Shown here in pieces: positions 51,013 to 59,292 of a stretch of DNA of 64,000 nucleotides; within the stretch, counting starts at the first letter, position 1; each line of letters opens with the position of its first letter. A model generated the notes under the pieces. That model was given only the letters and a program-made list of their open reading frames with translations, was not told where the DNA came from and did no database searches. Origin of the DNA: Streptomyces albicerus. GTDB taxonomy: Bacteria > Actinomycetota > Actinomycetes > Streptomycetales > Streptomycetaceae. A program made the position numbers and the translations under genes. The stretch is taken from NCBI RefSeq assembly GCF_008905045.1, contig NZ_VWMY01000063.1:1-64000 (forward strand), written 5' to 3'.

Positions 51013-51759
51013 TCATCCACCGGCCGTCCGGTACAGCTCGGCGGCCTCGTCCCCCAGGACCACGCTGTACGACACGTCATCCGTGTCCCCGCCTTCAAGA
51101 TGCCCGCCCAGCACCCCGACGACGTGCCCGCGACCGTCCAGCCAAGGGCTGCCGCTGGTCCCGCCGCTGAACCCCGGACAGGCGACGCGCTGCTGGCTGT
51201 CTCCGTACGCCGCGGTCAGGTTCGTACAACTGACGGGCGTCTCACGGGATTTGGGATACCCGACGAGGGTGACAGCCCGACCGGTCCCTCGATGACCCCT
51301 GCCGAGGGTGTTCGCCCCCACGACATCCTCGATCTCCTTGTCCTCCTTGTCGCTCCGGGGAGCGACACGAGCGAACGCGACATCGCTGTCCTCGTCCTTC
51401 CGCCCCTCCCACCCCGCGGAGACGTACGTCCGCGTCACGGCCCACTCCCCGTACGGCGCCCGCCCGTCCCGATACCCGGGCGCGAAGACGAGGTCCCCGC
51501 CACCGCCCAGACAGTGAGCGGCCGTGACGATGAGATCCCGCCGCTCGCTGCGCACCACGGAGGCGGTGCAGAAATGCACCCCGTCCCTGCTGAGCACTCC
51601 GACCCGGTCATTACGGGGGGTCGCGGGAGCCGTCTCGGTGACGCCGAGCGGTACGGGGGTGTGCGCGGCCGCCGCGGGGATCGAGCCGGCGGCCAGCAGG
51701 ACGACGACGGCGAGGAGGAGGTGCCGTCGGACACCGGGGAGACGGGTGGGGCGTTTCAT
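51013..51759 (-). CDS. Secreted trypsin-like serine protease
   Basis: A 248-residue exported protease; start MKRPTRLPG chosen because of AAGG upstream and the signal peptide that follows (LLLAVVVLLAAGSIPAAAA). The triad is His (IVTAAHCLGG), Asp (DEDSDVAFARV) and Ser (CPGFSGGTSGSPWLDG). It is probably active outside the cell. An upstream GTG at 51777 has no ribosome site. It is a stand-alone gene. Confidence 0.9.
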   Translation of the reverse strand: MKRPTRLPGVRRHLLLAVVVLLAAGSIPAAAAHTPVPLGVTETAPATPRNDRVGVLSRDGVHFCTASVVRSERRDLIVTAAHCLGGGGDLVFAPGYRDGRAPYGEWAVTRTYVSAGWEGRKDEDSDVAFARVAPRSDKEDKEIEDVVGANTLGRGHRGTGRAVTLVGYPKSRETPVSCTNLTAAYGDSQQRVACPGFSGGTSGSPWLDGRGHVVGVLGGHLEGGDTDDVSYSVVLGDEAAELYRTAGG

Positions 51760-51911
51760 CGGGAAAAGCCTTGCCACACGAGGTGAGAGGAATTCCTGAG
51801 CGCGGCTGAGAATCCCGTGTGAACCCGTCAGGGGCCGGTCAGCGGACGATCACAGACGATCAGTAATCGAGGGTGTGGAGGGCATGGAGAACGGCACACC
51901 CTAGGCCGGCG

Positions 51912-52556
51912 TCACGACTCGCCCTCACCGGTGTCGGTGTACGCGGCGGTCGTGCGGTCGGCCCGAGCCCGCGCCACGCCTTCGTCCTCGCCGTCGGCGA
52001 CACTCGCGGCGTACCACCCCTCACTGCTCAGGGTCACGAACCGGCGCCCTTCCTCGCTCCCGAACCAGGCCATGGCCTCCTGCGGATCCACGGGCGCGCC
52101 GGAGGACAGGTGCAGGGTGAGACCGATGAGGGCCATGTCCCATCCGATCCCGACGGCACCGGGCCCGAACTGCGCCCACTTCTCGTCGTCGTCGGGGGCG
52201 ATGTGATCCAGCTCGAAGCGCGTACCGCCCTCTGCCGCGGGGGTCAGCCGGAGCTCGATCCAGCTGACGTTCCCGTCGAACTCCCAGGTGGCGGTGAAGC
52301 CCTTCGGCGGGTCACAGCGCTCGACGGTGCCGCCGGCGTTGCCCTCCAGCTGGTACTTGCCGCCGAGGCGGAGGTCTCCGGAGACGGGCAGAAACCAGCG
52401 CGGGATGCGCTCGGGGTTGGTGCAGGCGTCCCACACGTCCTCGACCGTCGAGTCGTACGTCTGGCTCAGGCTCACCACGTGTGCCTCGCCCGCCTTGAAG
52501 ACGCGGCTGCCGACGTGGCGCCGCACGGCGTTGATCTGATGGGTGACGTCGATCAT
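51912..52556 (-). CDS. SRPBCC (AHSA1-like) protein
   Basis: A 214-residue protein of the START/Bet v1-like fold. It has DSTVEDVWDACTNPERIPRWFLPVSGD, the strand start typical of AHSA1/CalC-type SRPBCC proteins, and GFTATWEFDGNVSWIELRL. A C-terminal part (about 130-205) is longer than usual. It overlaps the ArsR gene by 4 nt, a common ArsR-SRPBCC pairing. It probably binds a hydrophobic ligand; no function is established. Confidence 0.88.
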   Translation of the reverse strand: MIDVTHQINAVRRHVGSRVFKAGEAHVVSLSQTYDSTVEDVWDACTNPERIPRWFLPVSGDLRLGGKYQLEGNAGGTVERCDPPKGFTATWEFDGNVSWIELRLTPAAEGGTRFELDHIAPDDDEKWAQFGPGAVGIGWDMALIGLTLHLSSGAPVDPQEAMAWFGSEEGRRFVTLSSEGWYAASVADGEDEGVARARADRTTAAYTDTGEGES

Positions 52557-52933
52557 GGGGTGTTCCTCCGCTGTGAGGGGTCGTCGCTGCCGTCGCCGGA
52601 CTCACGGAGCCGGCGCTCGCGTTTGCCACGGGCCAGTTCGGTGGCCAGGGCGTCGAGGTGGGGGGTCCAGAAGCGCCGGAAGCGGTCCAGCCACGCGTCG
52701 ATGTCGCGCAGCGGGTCGGAGTTCACCGCGTAGAGCCGCCTGGTCCCTTCCGGCCGGACCGTGGCGAAACCGTTCTCCCGCAGCACCTTCAGATGCTGCG
52801 AGACGCCCGGCTGCGATATCCCGAACTCTTCCCGGATGACCTCGCACACGGCCCCGGAGCTCATCTCACCGTCGGCGAGCAACTCCAGGATCCGACGGCG
52901 CACGGGGTCACCTAGTACATCGAATGCGTGCAC
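52553..52933 (-). CDS. ArsR-family winged-helix regulator
   Basis: A 126-residue regulator: HAFDVLGDPVRRRILELLADGEMSSGAV, GISQPGVSQHLKVLRENGFATVRPEG and RRLYAVNSDPLRDIDAWLDRF. No metal-ligand Cys cluster is present, so this is the DUF-type ArsR that is paired with SRPBCC genes rather than a metal sensor. GTG start. A CTTATATAAG palindrome lies 23 bases upstream and is probably its own operator. Confidence 0.92.
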   Translation of the reverse strand: MHAFDVLGDPVRRRILELLADGEMSSGAVCEVIREEFGISQPGVSQHLKVLRENGFATVRPEGTRRLYAVNSDPLRDIDAWLDRFRRFWTPHLDALATELARGKRERRLRESGDGSDDPSQRRNTP

Positions 52934-52955
52934 AGAGGCAATGTATCACCACCCA

Positions 52956-52965
52956 CTTATATAAG
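52956..52965. promoter_or_regulatory. CTTATATAAG palindrome, probable ArsR operator/promoter
   Basis: A perfect 10-base dyad within an unusually AT-rich patch (52955-52985, including GCAAATAAAG). It lies 23 bases before the ArsR GTG, where a -10 would fall. Self-control by the ArsR protein is the simplest reading. Confidence 0.5.
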
Positions 52966-53039
52966 CACAAGCAAATAAAGCCATGACTGACTTCCACGCC
53001 CGTCGCCATGCCCGCCCGGACGGCGGCCGGTCCGGGCAG

Positions 53040-53085
53040 ACCCGCCAACCCGCCGACCCGCCAACCCGCCAACCCGCCAAACCCG
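53040..53085. repeat. Tandem repeat of CCAACCCG units
   Basis: CCAACCCG/CCGACCCG units are repeated five times at an 8-9-base period in the 5' region of the SRPBCC gene. A second run of CCGACCCACC-like units lies at about 53200-53231. This is plain slippage DNA with no coding meaning that I can see. Confidence 0.6.
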
Positions 53086-53247
53086 TCACATCACGGCCAC
53101 GCGATCCGTCACAGGAGAGAGGAGAAACGGGATCCGTCACGACGGCAGCGGACCGACAACAGACCGACACCCGTCACGGCACCCCGACAACACACACAAA
53201 CCGACCCACCCGACCCGACCGACCCGACAACGGAGAGAGGGCGAACC

Positions 53248-53697
53248 ATGTCACCCCTCATATCCACCATCGAGATCACCCGCCCACCGGGTGAGGTCTT
53301 CTCCTACATCACCGATCCCACCCGGTTCACCGAGTGGCAGGGCGACGTCGTGCGCGTACGTACGGAGAAGGACGGCCCGCACGACGTGGGCGCCAGGTTC
53401 ACGACGACCCGCCGAATCGGCCGCACCGAGCGGACGATGACGCAGGAGGTCACGGAGTTCGACTCACCGGCCCACTGGGCCGTCCGCGGCCTCGACGGCC
53501 CTCTCCGCCCGGCCATGGACATCACCGTCGAACCGCTCGCCGAGGGCACCCGCTCCCGCGTCACCTTCGCCCTCGACTTCGCGCCCCAGGGAATCGGCGT
53601 ACCCCTCCTCCCGCTCGTCCGCCGCCGGGCGCGGAAGGGCGCGCCCATCAGCTATCGGAAGCTGAAGAAGCGGCTTGAGGGCTCGAGCGTGGGGTAG
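53248..53697 (+). CDS. SRPBCC (polyketide cyclase-like) protein
   Basis: A 149-residue protein with the SRPBCC fold: ISTIEITRPPGEVFSYITDPTRFTEWQ at the start, VGARFTTTRRIGRTERTMTQEVTEF in the middle, and a C-terminal helix. The ATG is preceded by CGGAGAGAGG. Such proteins bind or turn over small hydrophobic molecules. It is 9 bases upstream of the NmrA-like gene and likely cotranscribed with it. Confidence 0.88.
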   Translation: MSPLISTIEITRPPGEVFSYITDPTRFTEWQGDVVRVRTEKDGPHDVGARFTTTRRIGRTERTMTQEVTEFDSPAHWAVRGLDGPLRPAMDITVEPLAEGTRSRVTFALDFAPQGIGVPLLPLVRRRARKGAPISYRKLKKRLEGSSVG

Positions 53698-53706
53698 TCG
53701 GAGCCG

Positions 53707-54597
53707 ATGACCCCCTCGCCCTTGTACGTCGGAGTGACCGCAGCCGGCGGCCAGACCGGGCGTTACGTCGTCCGCGAACTGGCCCGGCGCGGCCTCCGGA
53801 CCCGAGGTCTCGTGCACAGCGCCGGTTCGGACGAGGCGGCGCTGAAGGCGGGCGCGAGCGATACGGCACGGATCGACCTCGACGACCCGGCGTCCTTGAC
53901 TCCGGCGCTCCGAGACCTGACGACGCTCATGTTCATCGCGCCGCCCTTCGACGCGTCCGAGGAGTCCCACGCGGCCCACGCCCTGAAGGCGGCGTCAGCG
54001 CAGCACATCAGCCACTTCGTCTACTACTCGGTCCTCCACGCCCACCTCCCCGGCGTACCGCACCACCTGCGCAAACGGAACGTCGAGGCACAGGTGCGCG
54101 AGGCCCCGCTGAGCTGGACCACGATCCAGCCGACGATGTACCAGCAGACCCTGCTCGCCCTGGTCGATTCCGCCTCGGACGGCGTCGTCGGCATCCCCTG
54201 GAACCCCGCCGCCCACTTCAACCTGGTCGACCTCGCGGACGTGGCGGAGGCAGTGGGCCGGGTGATCACCGCCCCCGCCCTGCACGCCTACGCCTCCTAC
54301 GAACTGGGCGGCCCCGAGCGCCTGACCACCGAGGAGATGCTGAACCGAATCGCCGAGGCGACGGCCCGCGAGCTGCGACTCGAAGAACTCCCTTCGAGCC
54401 GGCCCCCGCTCCCCCCGTCCGTCTCCCGGAGAACAGCGGCGGAGATGGTGGCCATGTTCGCCAAGTACGACGCCGGCTACCCGGCAAACCCGAACGTGCT
54501 CCGCTACCTCCTCGACCGGGAGCCCACCTCCCTGGCGTCAACGGCACGCCGGGAACTCGGCACCGAGCCGTCCACCGGTCGGCCGAAGAGCATCTGA
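53707..54597 (+). CDS. NmrA-like NAD(P)-binding protein
   Basis: A 296-residue atypical short-chain dehydrogenase. The N-terminal nucleotide-binding loop is VTAAGGQTGRYVVREL (GxxGxxG type), followed by a Rossmann pattern (ARIDLDDPASLTPAL, TTLMFIAPPFD). No Ser-Tyr-Lys catalytic triad is clear, so it may be a redox sensor rather than an enzyme. It is operon-linked to the SRPBCC gene. Confidence 0.85.
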   Translation: MTPSPLYVGVTAAGGQTGRYVVRELARRGLRTRGLVHSAGSDEAALKAGASDTARIDLDDPASLTPALRDLTTLMFIAPPFDASEESHAAHALKAASAQHISHFVYYSVLHAHLPGVPHHLRKRNVEAQVREAPLSWTTIQPTMYQQTLLALVDSASDGVVGIPWNPAAHFNLVDLADVAEAVGRVITAPALHAYASYELGGPERLTTEEMLNRIAEATARELRLEELPSSRPPLPPSVSRRTAAEMVAMFAKYDAGYPANPNVLRYLLDREPTSLASTARRELGTEPSTGRPKSI

Positions 54598-55065
54598 CAC
54601 CCCGCCACATCCCCCCGCCCCCACCCGAGATAGCCTTCCCCGAGGGCAAAACGGGCGGTGTCTACTCACCAGGAGACGTACGACCCGGAGAACATCGGCA
54701 CGACGGACCGGCGCACATGGGACGGTGTCGGGCTCGATGGGTGGGCGGAGTCGGTGGCCGCCCGCGGAAGTCGCGTAACAGGGGTTAACGACGGAACCAC
54801 AAGCCAGGTTCCGGTTCGACTCCGGTTCTACTTCATTGCCCGGCGTGACCTGCCGTGATACACAGAGTGACCATACGCCTCCTTGTATACCGTCCCCCGC
54901 CCCCGAAAGGGCCCCGCGAGGGCCGGTGACAAGGGATCCGACCGAAACCCGCCAATCAATGACGCCAAGTCGACATACGACAGCGTCATTGTCAGCGAGA
55001 ATGACCCTGACCTCTGCGCAGAGTGGCAGGGGGTGCAGAACAACCCACTAGGGGCGGTGACTTAC
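54598..55065. other. Promoter region of the T4SS-like operon
   Basis: About 470 bases with no supported gene. A possible 66-codon GTG ORF at 54658 and the upstream in-frame extension of the next gene have no ribosome site. A hairpin-like GGTTCCGGTTCGACTCCGG near 54809 recalls a tRNA T-arm but no tRNA fits. The promoter of the following six-gene operon is probably here. Confidence 0.5.
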
Positions 55066-55374
55066 ATGCTTTTCGCAGCCGAAAAGGGCGACATCAACAC
55101 GATCATCGGCGGAATCGCCCCGGACTGGGGCCCCTTCGGCAGCCTGGGCAACGAGGCGCGGGTGATGATCGAGGTCGTGATGGCGGTCGCCATCCTCCTC
55201 TGCCTCGGCATCGCGATCTGGGGCGCGGCGAAGCAACGTATCGGCGCGACAGCCCTCCGCGACACCTTCAGTGCCGAACAAGGCAAGGGTCTCATCATCG
55301 CGGGCCTCACCGGAGTCTTCATCATCGGCTCACTCGGCACGCTCTTCACCATCGTGTACGGCATGGCCGTCTAG
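55066..55374 (+). CDS. Small two-helix membrane protein, VirB2/TrbC-like
   Basis: A 102-residue protein with an N-terminal stretch AAEKGDINTIIGGIAPDWGPFG, then two hydrophobic helices (about 36-57, MIEVVMAVAILLCLGIAIWGAA, and 77-99, GLIIAGLTGVFIIGSLGTLFTIVYG). The size, spacing and position at the head of a T4SS-like operon match VirB2/TrbC-type pilin subunits. No signal-peptide Ala-X-Ala processing site is evident. GTG at 55057 is another start. The homology is inferred, not shown. Confidence 0.7.
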   Translation: MLFAAEKGDINTIIGGIAPDWGPFGSLGNEARVMIEVVMAVAILLCLGIAIWGAAKQRIGATALRDTFSAEQGKGLIIAGLTGVFIIGSLGTLFTIVYGMAV

Positions 55375-55569
55375 GCGGCGGCCGCCGGCTCGGCGCCCTC
55401 AGACCCGGCCGGGCACGCCCGGTCCCCCTCCAACCCACCCGTCCGTCGTGCCCACCGGCTGAGGTTGCGTTTCCCTGATGTCGAGTCACCACACCGCGCC
55501 CGCGCGGGAACCAGCGCGGCTACCGTCGTACTACGCGGTTCAGCACGAGGTTGAGGGGGCGTACGCGGC

Positions 55570-56409
55570 ATGAGTCTCGGCGACGAGCACGGAGCACGCG
55601 GCGACGACGGCGGCTACGGAGGTACCGGCCAGACCCGCACGCGGCTCCCGGACGGTGCCAGTGACGTCTACGGCGGCGCACGACGCAGCGGCCGCTCGTC
55701 GTCCCGCAGCCTCGTCACAGTGGTGGGTGTGGTAGTGCTCCTGATTGCGGCCATCGCCTTTGCGAACCGTGGTGGCGATGATTCCGGGTCGGGCGACGGG
55801 AGCGGGGACAAGGCGGAGACCGCGCCTACGGCTGCGTCGGGGCAGCGGCCGGTGGAGGCGAAGGCGGGCGGGATCCCGTCGGGGTTCGCGCATGACCAGC
55901 AGGGCGTGGAGTCGGCCGCCGCGAACTACTCGGTGGTGCTGGTCTCGGCCGACATCCTCAAGCCCGCCCGGCGGAGCGAGATCGTCCAGCAGGTGTTCGT
56001 CGCCGACAAGGTGGCCGCACTGGAGGACAAGCTGGACAAGGCGTACTCCAAGGAGTTCCTGAGCAACGTCGGCCTGGACGAGAACGGCAACGCGGCCGCG
56101 GGACAGACCTACGTCTCACGCACCATGCCGGTCGGCACCAAGGTCACCGACTACTCGGAGAGCACGGCGACCGTCGAGGTCTGGTGCACGGGTGTGTTCG
56201 GCACGGCGGGGGACGACTCGAAGAACCCGGTCAGCAACGACTGGTTCACCATGACGCTTCAGCTGCGGTGGGCCGACGGCGACTGGAAGGTCGACAGCTT
56301 CTCCCAGAAGGAAGGCCCGGCGCCGGTGAACGGCGACAACACGGTCTCGCCGTCCGACGAGATCTCGAAGGCCGTCGAAGAGTACGGAGGCTTCACGTAT
56401 GCCCGGTAG
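55570..56409 (+). CDS. VirB8/TcpC-like conjugal transfer protein
   Basis: A 279-residue protein with a cytoplasmic start, one membrane segment (about 42-65, SLVTVVGVVVLLIAAIAFANR) and an exported part. The exported part resembles the NTF2-like domains of conjugation proteins of the TcpC/VirB8 type: IVQQVFVADKVAALEDKLDKAYS, SRTMPVGTKVTDYSESTATVEVWCTGVFG and LQLRWADGDWKVDS. It overlaps the next gene by 11 bases. In T4SS such proteins build the inner-membrane assembly platform. Confidence 0.8.
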   Translation: MSLGDEHGARGDDGGYGGTGQTRTRLPDGASDVYGGARRSGRSSSRSLVTVVGVVVLLIAAIAFANRGGDDSGSGDGSGDKAETAPTAASGQRPVEAKAGGIPSGFAHDQQGVESAAANYSVVLVSADILKPARRSEIVQQVFVADKVAALEDKLDKAYSKEFLSNVGLDENGNAAAGQTYVSRTMPVGTKVTDYSESTATVEVWCTGVFGTAGDDSKNPVSNDWFTMTLQLRWADGDWKVDSFSQKEGPAPVNGDNTVSPSDEISKAVEEYGGFTYAR

Positions 56410-57730
56410 CCCGCGCCGCGTACTGAAGGTCACCGCCGCCGTCGCAGCCGTACAGACCACGCTCGTCCTGCTCGCCACGCGCGCGGCCGCAGCGCCGACG
56501 CCGACCCCTTCGCCGTCCGACGACAACTGCGATCTGATCGTCGGCCCCGCCAAGGACTACTGCGAACGCGGCAACGGCGACAAAGGCGACACCAGCCCCG
56601 CCCCCGGCGTAACCGACACCCTCGACCCCTTGGCCTCCCTCGCAAAAGGCTGTGCCAACGCCGCCTCCTGGACCATCGACAAGCTCAGTGAAGCGGTCAA
56701 GAACACGGCGACCGTCGACTTCACGAACCCCACGTTCCTCCAGCAGTACGCGGTCGTCTTCGCCGCGTCGACGATCCTCACCCTCCTCCTGTGGCTGCTC
56801 GCGGTGGCCAAGCGAGCCGTACGAGGTGTCCCCCTCAGCACGGCCATCGGGGAGGCGATCGGCTTCCTCTGGCTGACGGTGTTGGCGTCGGCCTTCACGC
56901 CACTCATCCTCTACACCGTCGTATCGGCGACGGACGGCGTCGCGGAGGTCCTCGCCAAGACGACCGGCAACCAGACGGACACGTTCTTCGGCAACTTCTC
57001 CGGCGCCCTGAGCAAGGGCACGGACATCGGCGGCGGCCCGATCATGCTGATCGTGGTGTCGCTCGTGTCGATCCTGGCCGCGGGCGTCCTGTGGCTGGAG
57101 CTCGTGATCCGCGCCGCGCTGCTCTACGTGGGCGCGCTGCTCGGCACGGTCGTGTATGCCGGGCTCGTCGACAAGAACCTCTGGGGCCACGTCCGCCGCT
57201 GGGCGGGCATCATGATCGCCGTGATCCTCGTGAAGCCGGTGATCGTGATCGTGCTCGGCCTGGCGGGAGCCCTGTCCGCCGAGGACGGCCCTGACGCCTT
57301 CTCCGCCGTCGTCTCCGGCCTCGCCATCATCCTGCTCGCCATCTTCGCGAGCGCGATGATCTACCGCTTCGTACCGGGCTTCGGCGACGAGATCGCCAAC
57401 TCCCGCAACAACCGCATCATGCAGGGCGCCGAAGGCAAGGCCGCGGCCGTCATCAGTTCCCCCGCCACCCTCGTCGCCCAGGGCATCAAGACCCACAGCA
57501 CCCGGGCCGACAACAACGGCGGCGGCGGAGGCGGCGGCAACAACAGCGGCTCCCGCCCGGCGAACCCCGCGTCCGGCGGTGTCGCCGCGCACAGCTCGCG
57601 CGGATCCTCGGGCGGCGGCGGATCGGTCCCGACCGCCGCACCCCCGCCACGCAGCAGCCCGGTGAACACCCCCCACGCCGGCAACACACGCAACAGCAGC
57701 AACAACCGCACGGGAGGTGAAGGGCGTTGA
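56399..57730 (+). CDS. VirB6/TrbL-like polytopic membrane protein
   Basis: A 443-residue protein with a signal-like start (PRRVLKVTAAVAAVQTTLVLLATRAAAA), an exported loop (30-95) with Cys41/Cys52/Cys82, and about seven membrane segments (AVVFAASTILTLLLWLLAVA, AIGFLWLTVLASAFTPLILYTVV, IMLIVVSLVSILAAGVLWLELVIRAALLYVGALLGTVV and more). A Gly/Asn/Ser-rich tail (about 375-443) ends the protein. This resembles VirB6/TrbL-type channel proteins. It overlaps the next gene by 4 nt. Confidence 0.8.
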   Translation: MPGSPRRVLKVTAAVAAVQTTLVLLATRAAAAPTPTPSPSDDNCDLIVGPAKDYCERGNGDKGDTSPAPGVTDTLDPLASLAKGCANAASWTIDKLSEAVKNTATVDFTNPTFLQQYAVVFAASTILTLLLWLLAVAKRAVRGVPLSTAIGEAIGFLWLTVLASAFTPLILYTVVSATDGVAEVLAKTTGNQTDTFFGNFSGALSKGTDIGGGPIMLIVVSLVSILAAGVLWLELVIRAALLYVGALLGTVVYAGLVDKNLWGHVRRWAGIMIAVILVKPVIVIVLGLAGALSAEDGPDAFSAVVSGLAIILLAIFASAMIYRFVPGFGDEIANSRNNRIMQGAEGKAAAVISSPATLVAQGIKTHSTRADNNGGGGGGGNNSGSRPANPASGGVAAHSSRGSSGGGGSVPTAAPPPRSSPVNTPHAGNTRNSSNNRTGGEGR

Positions 57731-59286
57731 CGACCGAGTCCCATGTGTCCCATCCGGTCACGCCCCGCCGTACATATCTGATCGGCCGCGCCCGGCCGAA
57801 CGCGGTCGTCGGCCGGAACCGCGAGTCCGGCGAGATCGCGCTGATCATCGCGGGCGCGTTCCTCGGTATGATGTGCGGCCTGCTCGTCCCCGTGCTCTCC
57901 CTGCGCATCGTCCTGCTCATGGGCTTCCCGATGCTCGCACTGGCCGCGGTGTACGTGCCGTACAAGCGGCGGACCTTCTACAAGTGGTTCGAGATCAACC
58001 GCAGTTACAAGCGCGGCCTCCGCCAGGGCACCGCCTACCGCAGCAACGCCATGGAGGCCGGCACCCATATCGACGGCCGCGAGATCGAGGTCGGCCCGCC
58101 CCCGGGCATCGGACGCATCACCTGGCTCGCGGCGCCCTTCGGCCCGGACGAGATCGCCGTCCTCCTGCACGCCGACCGGAAAACCGTCACTGCGGCGATC
58201 GAGATCGAGGGCCCGGGCGTCGGCCTGCGCGACAGCGAGGACCAGGAAGCCCTCGTCGACCGCTTCGGCACGCTGCTCAAGCACGTCGCGAACGGCGACG
58301 GCTTCGTCACCCGCCTCCAGATGCTCGCCCGTACGCTCCCCGCCGACCCGGACGCCCACGCCAAGGACGTCGTCGTACGCGGCGACGAGCGGGCCCCCGG
58401 CTGGCTGCAGCAGTCGTACGACCAGCTCCAGTCCATGGTGTCGACGAGCAGCGAGCAGCACCGCGCCTACCTCGTCGCCTGTATGCACTACTCCCGCGAA
58501 CTCGCCGCCGAGGCCCAGGCGATGGCCCGCGCCGCGCGCCCGAAGGGCGGCAAGAAGCTCGACAAGGACTCCGGACTGGCCGTCGTCATGGCCCGCGAGC
58601 TGACCGACATCTGCTCGCGCCTCCAGGAGGCCGACATCCGGGTGCGCCAGCCGCTCGGACAGGGGCGGCTCGCCTCCCTCGTGCACTCGATGTACGACCC
58701 GGACCACCCCATCGACCACATCCAGGCGATGACGAAGCGGAACGCCTGGCCGGCCGAGCTGGACGCCATGGAGCCGACGTACCTCCAGGCGAAGACCCGC
58801 GAGTCCTCCACCCGCGCCCCCTGGTGTCACGCCACGGCCTGGGTGAAGGAGTGGCCGATGACCCCGGTGGGTGTCAACTTCCTCGCCCCGCTGCTCGTCC
58901 ACACCCCGGACGTCATCCGGACGGTCGCCGTCACCATGGACCTCGAACCCACCGAGGTCGCCATCGAGCGCATGCTGACCGAGAAGACGAACGACGAGGC
59001 GGAGGCCAGCCGCCAGGCGAAGATGAACCGGACCGTCGACCCGCGCGACGTCGCCTCGCACAACCGCGTCGACCAGCGCGGCCAGGACCTCGCGAGCGGC
59101 GCCGCCGGCGTCAACCTCGTCGGCTACATCACCGTCTCGTCCCGCAACCCCGAGGCCCTCGCCCGCGACAAGCGGACCATCCGCGCCTCGGCCGGCAAGT
59201 CGTACCTGAAGCTCGAGTGGTGCGACCGCGAGCACCATCGTGCCTTCGTCAACACGCTCCCGTTCGCGACCGGTATCCGGAGGTAG
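57727..59286 (+). CDS. PrgI/SCO6880-type protein with VirB4 N-terminal-like domain
   Basis: A 519-residue protein with a TTG start (GGAGGTGAAGG upstream). After TYLIGRARPNAVVGRNRESGE come two membrane segments (about 36-75), as in PrgI. The remainder, with GRITWLAAPFGPDEIAVLLHADRKTV, EDQEALVDRFGTLLKHVANGDGFVTRLQML and later FLAPLLVHTPDVIRTVAVTMDL, is like the N-terminal domain that precedes the ATPase in VirB4-type proteins. No P-loop is present. The ATPase is in the next gene. The protein is best named SCO6880-family. Confidence 0.78.
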   Translation: MTTESHVSHPVTPRRTYLIGRARPNAVVGRNRESGEIALIIAGAFLGMMCGLLVPVLSLRIVLLMGFPMLALAAVYVPYKRRTFYKWFEINRSYKRGLRQGTAYRSNAMEAGTHIDGREIEVGPPPGIGRITWLAAPFGPDEIAVLLHADRKTVTAAIEIEGPGVGLRDSEDQEALVDRFGTLLKHVANGDGFVTRLQMLARTLPADPDAHAKDVVVRGDERAPGWLQQSYDQLQSMVSTSSEQHRAYLVACMHYSRELAAEAQAMARAARPKGGKKLDKDSGLAVVMARELTDICSRLQEADIRVRQPLGQGRLASLVHSMYDPDHPIDHIQAMTKRNAWPAELDAMEPTYLQAKTRESSTRAPWCHATAWVKEWPMTPVGVNFLAPLLVHTPDVIRTVAVTMDLEPTEVAIERMLTEKTNDEAEASRQAKMNRTVDPRDVASHNRVDQRGQDLASGAAGVNLVGYITVSSRNPEALARDKRTIRASAGKSYLKLEWCDREHHRAFVNTLPFATGIRR

Positions 59287-59292
59287 GACTCT

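Noticed and set aside
54800..54850. GGTTCGACTCC resembling a tRNA T-loop
   Set aside because: No acceptor stem, anticodon arm or CCA end can be fitted around it, and the T-stem has a mismatch.
54658..54858. 66-codon GTG ORF before the T4SS-like operon
   Set aside because: No ribosome site, no family resemblance, and an end composition (VPVRLRFYFIARRDLP) typical of random reading.
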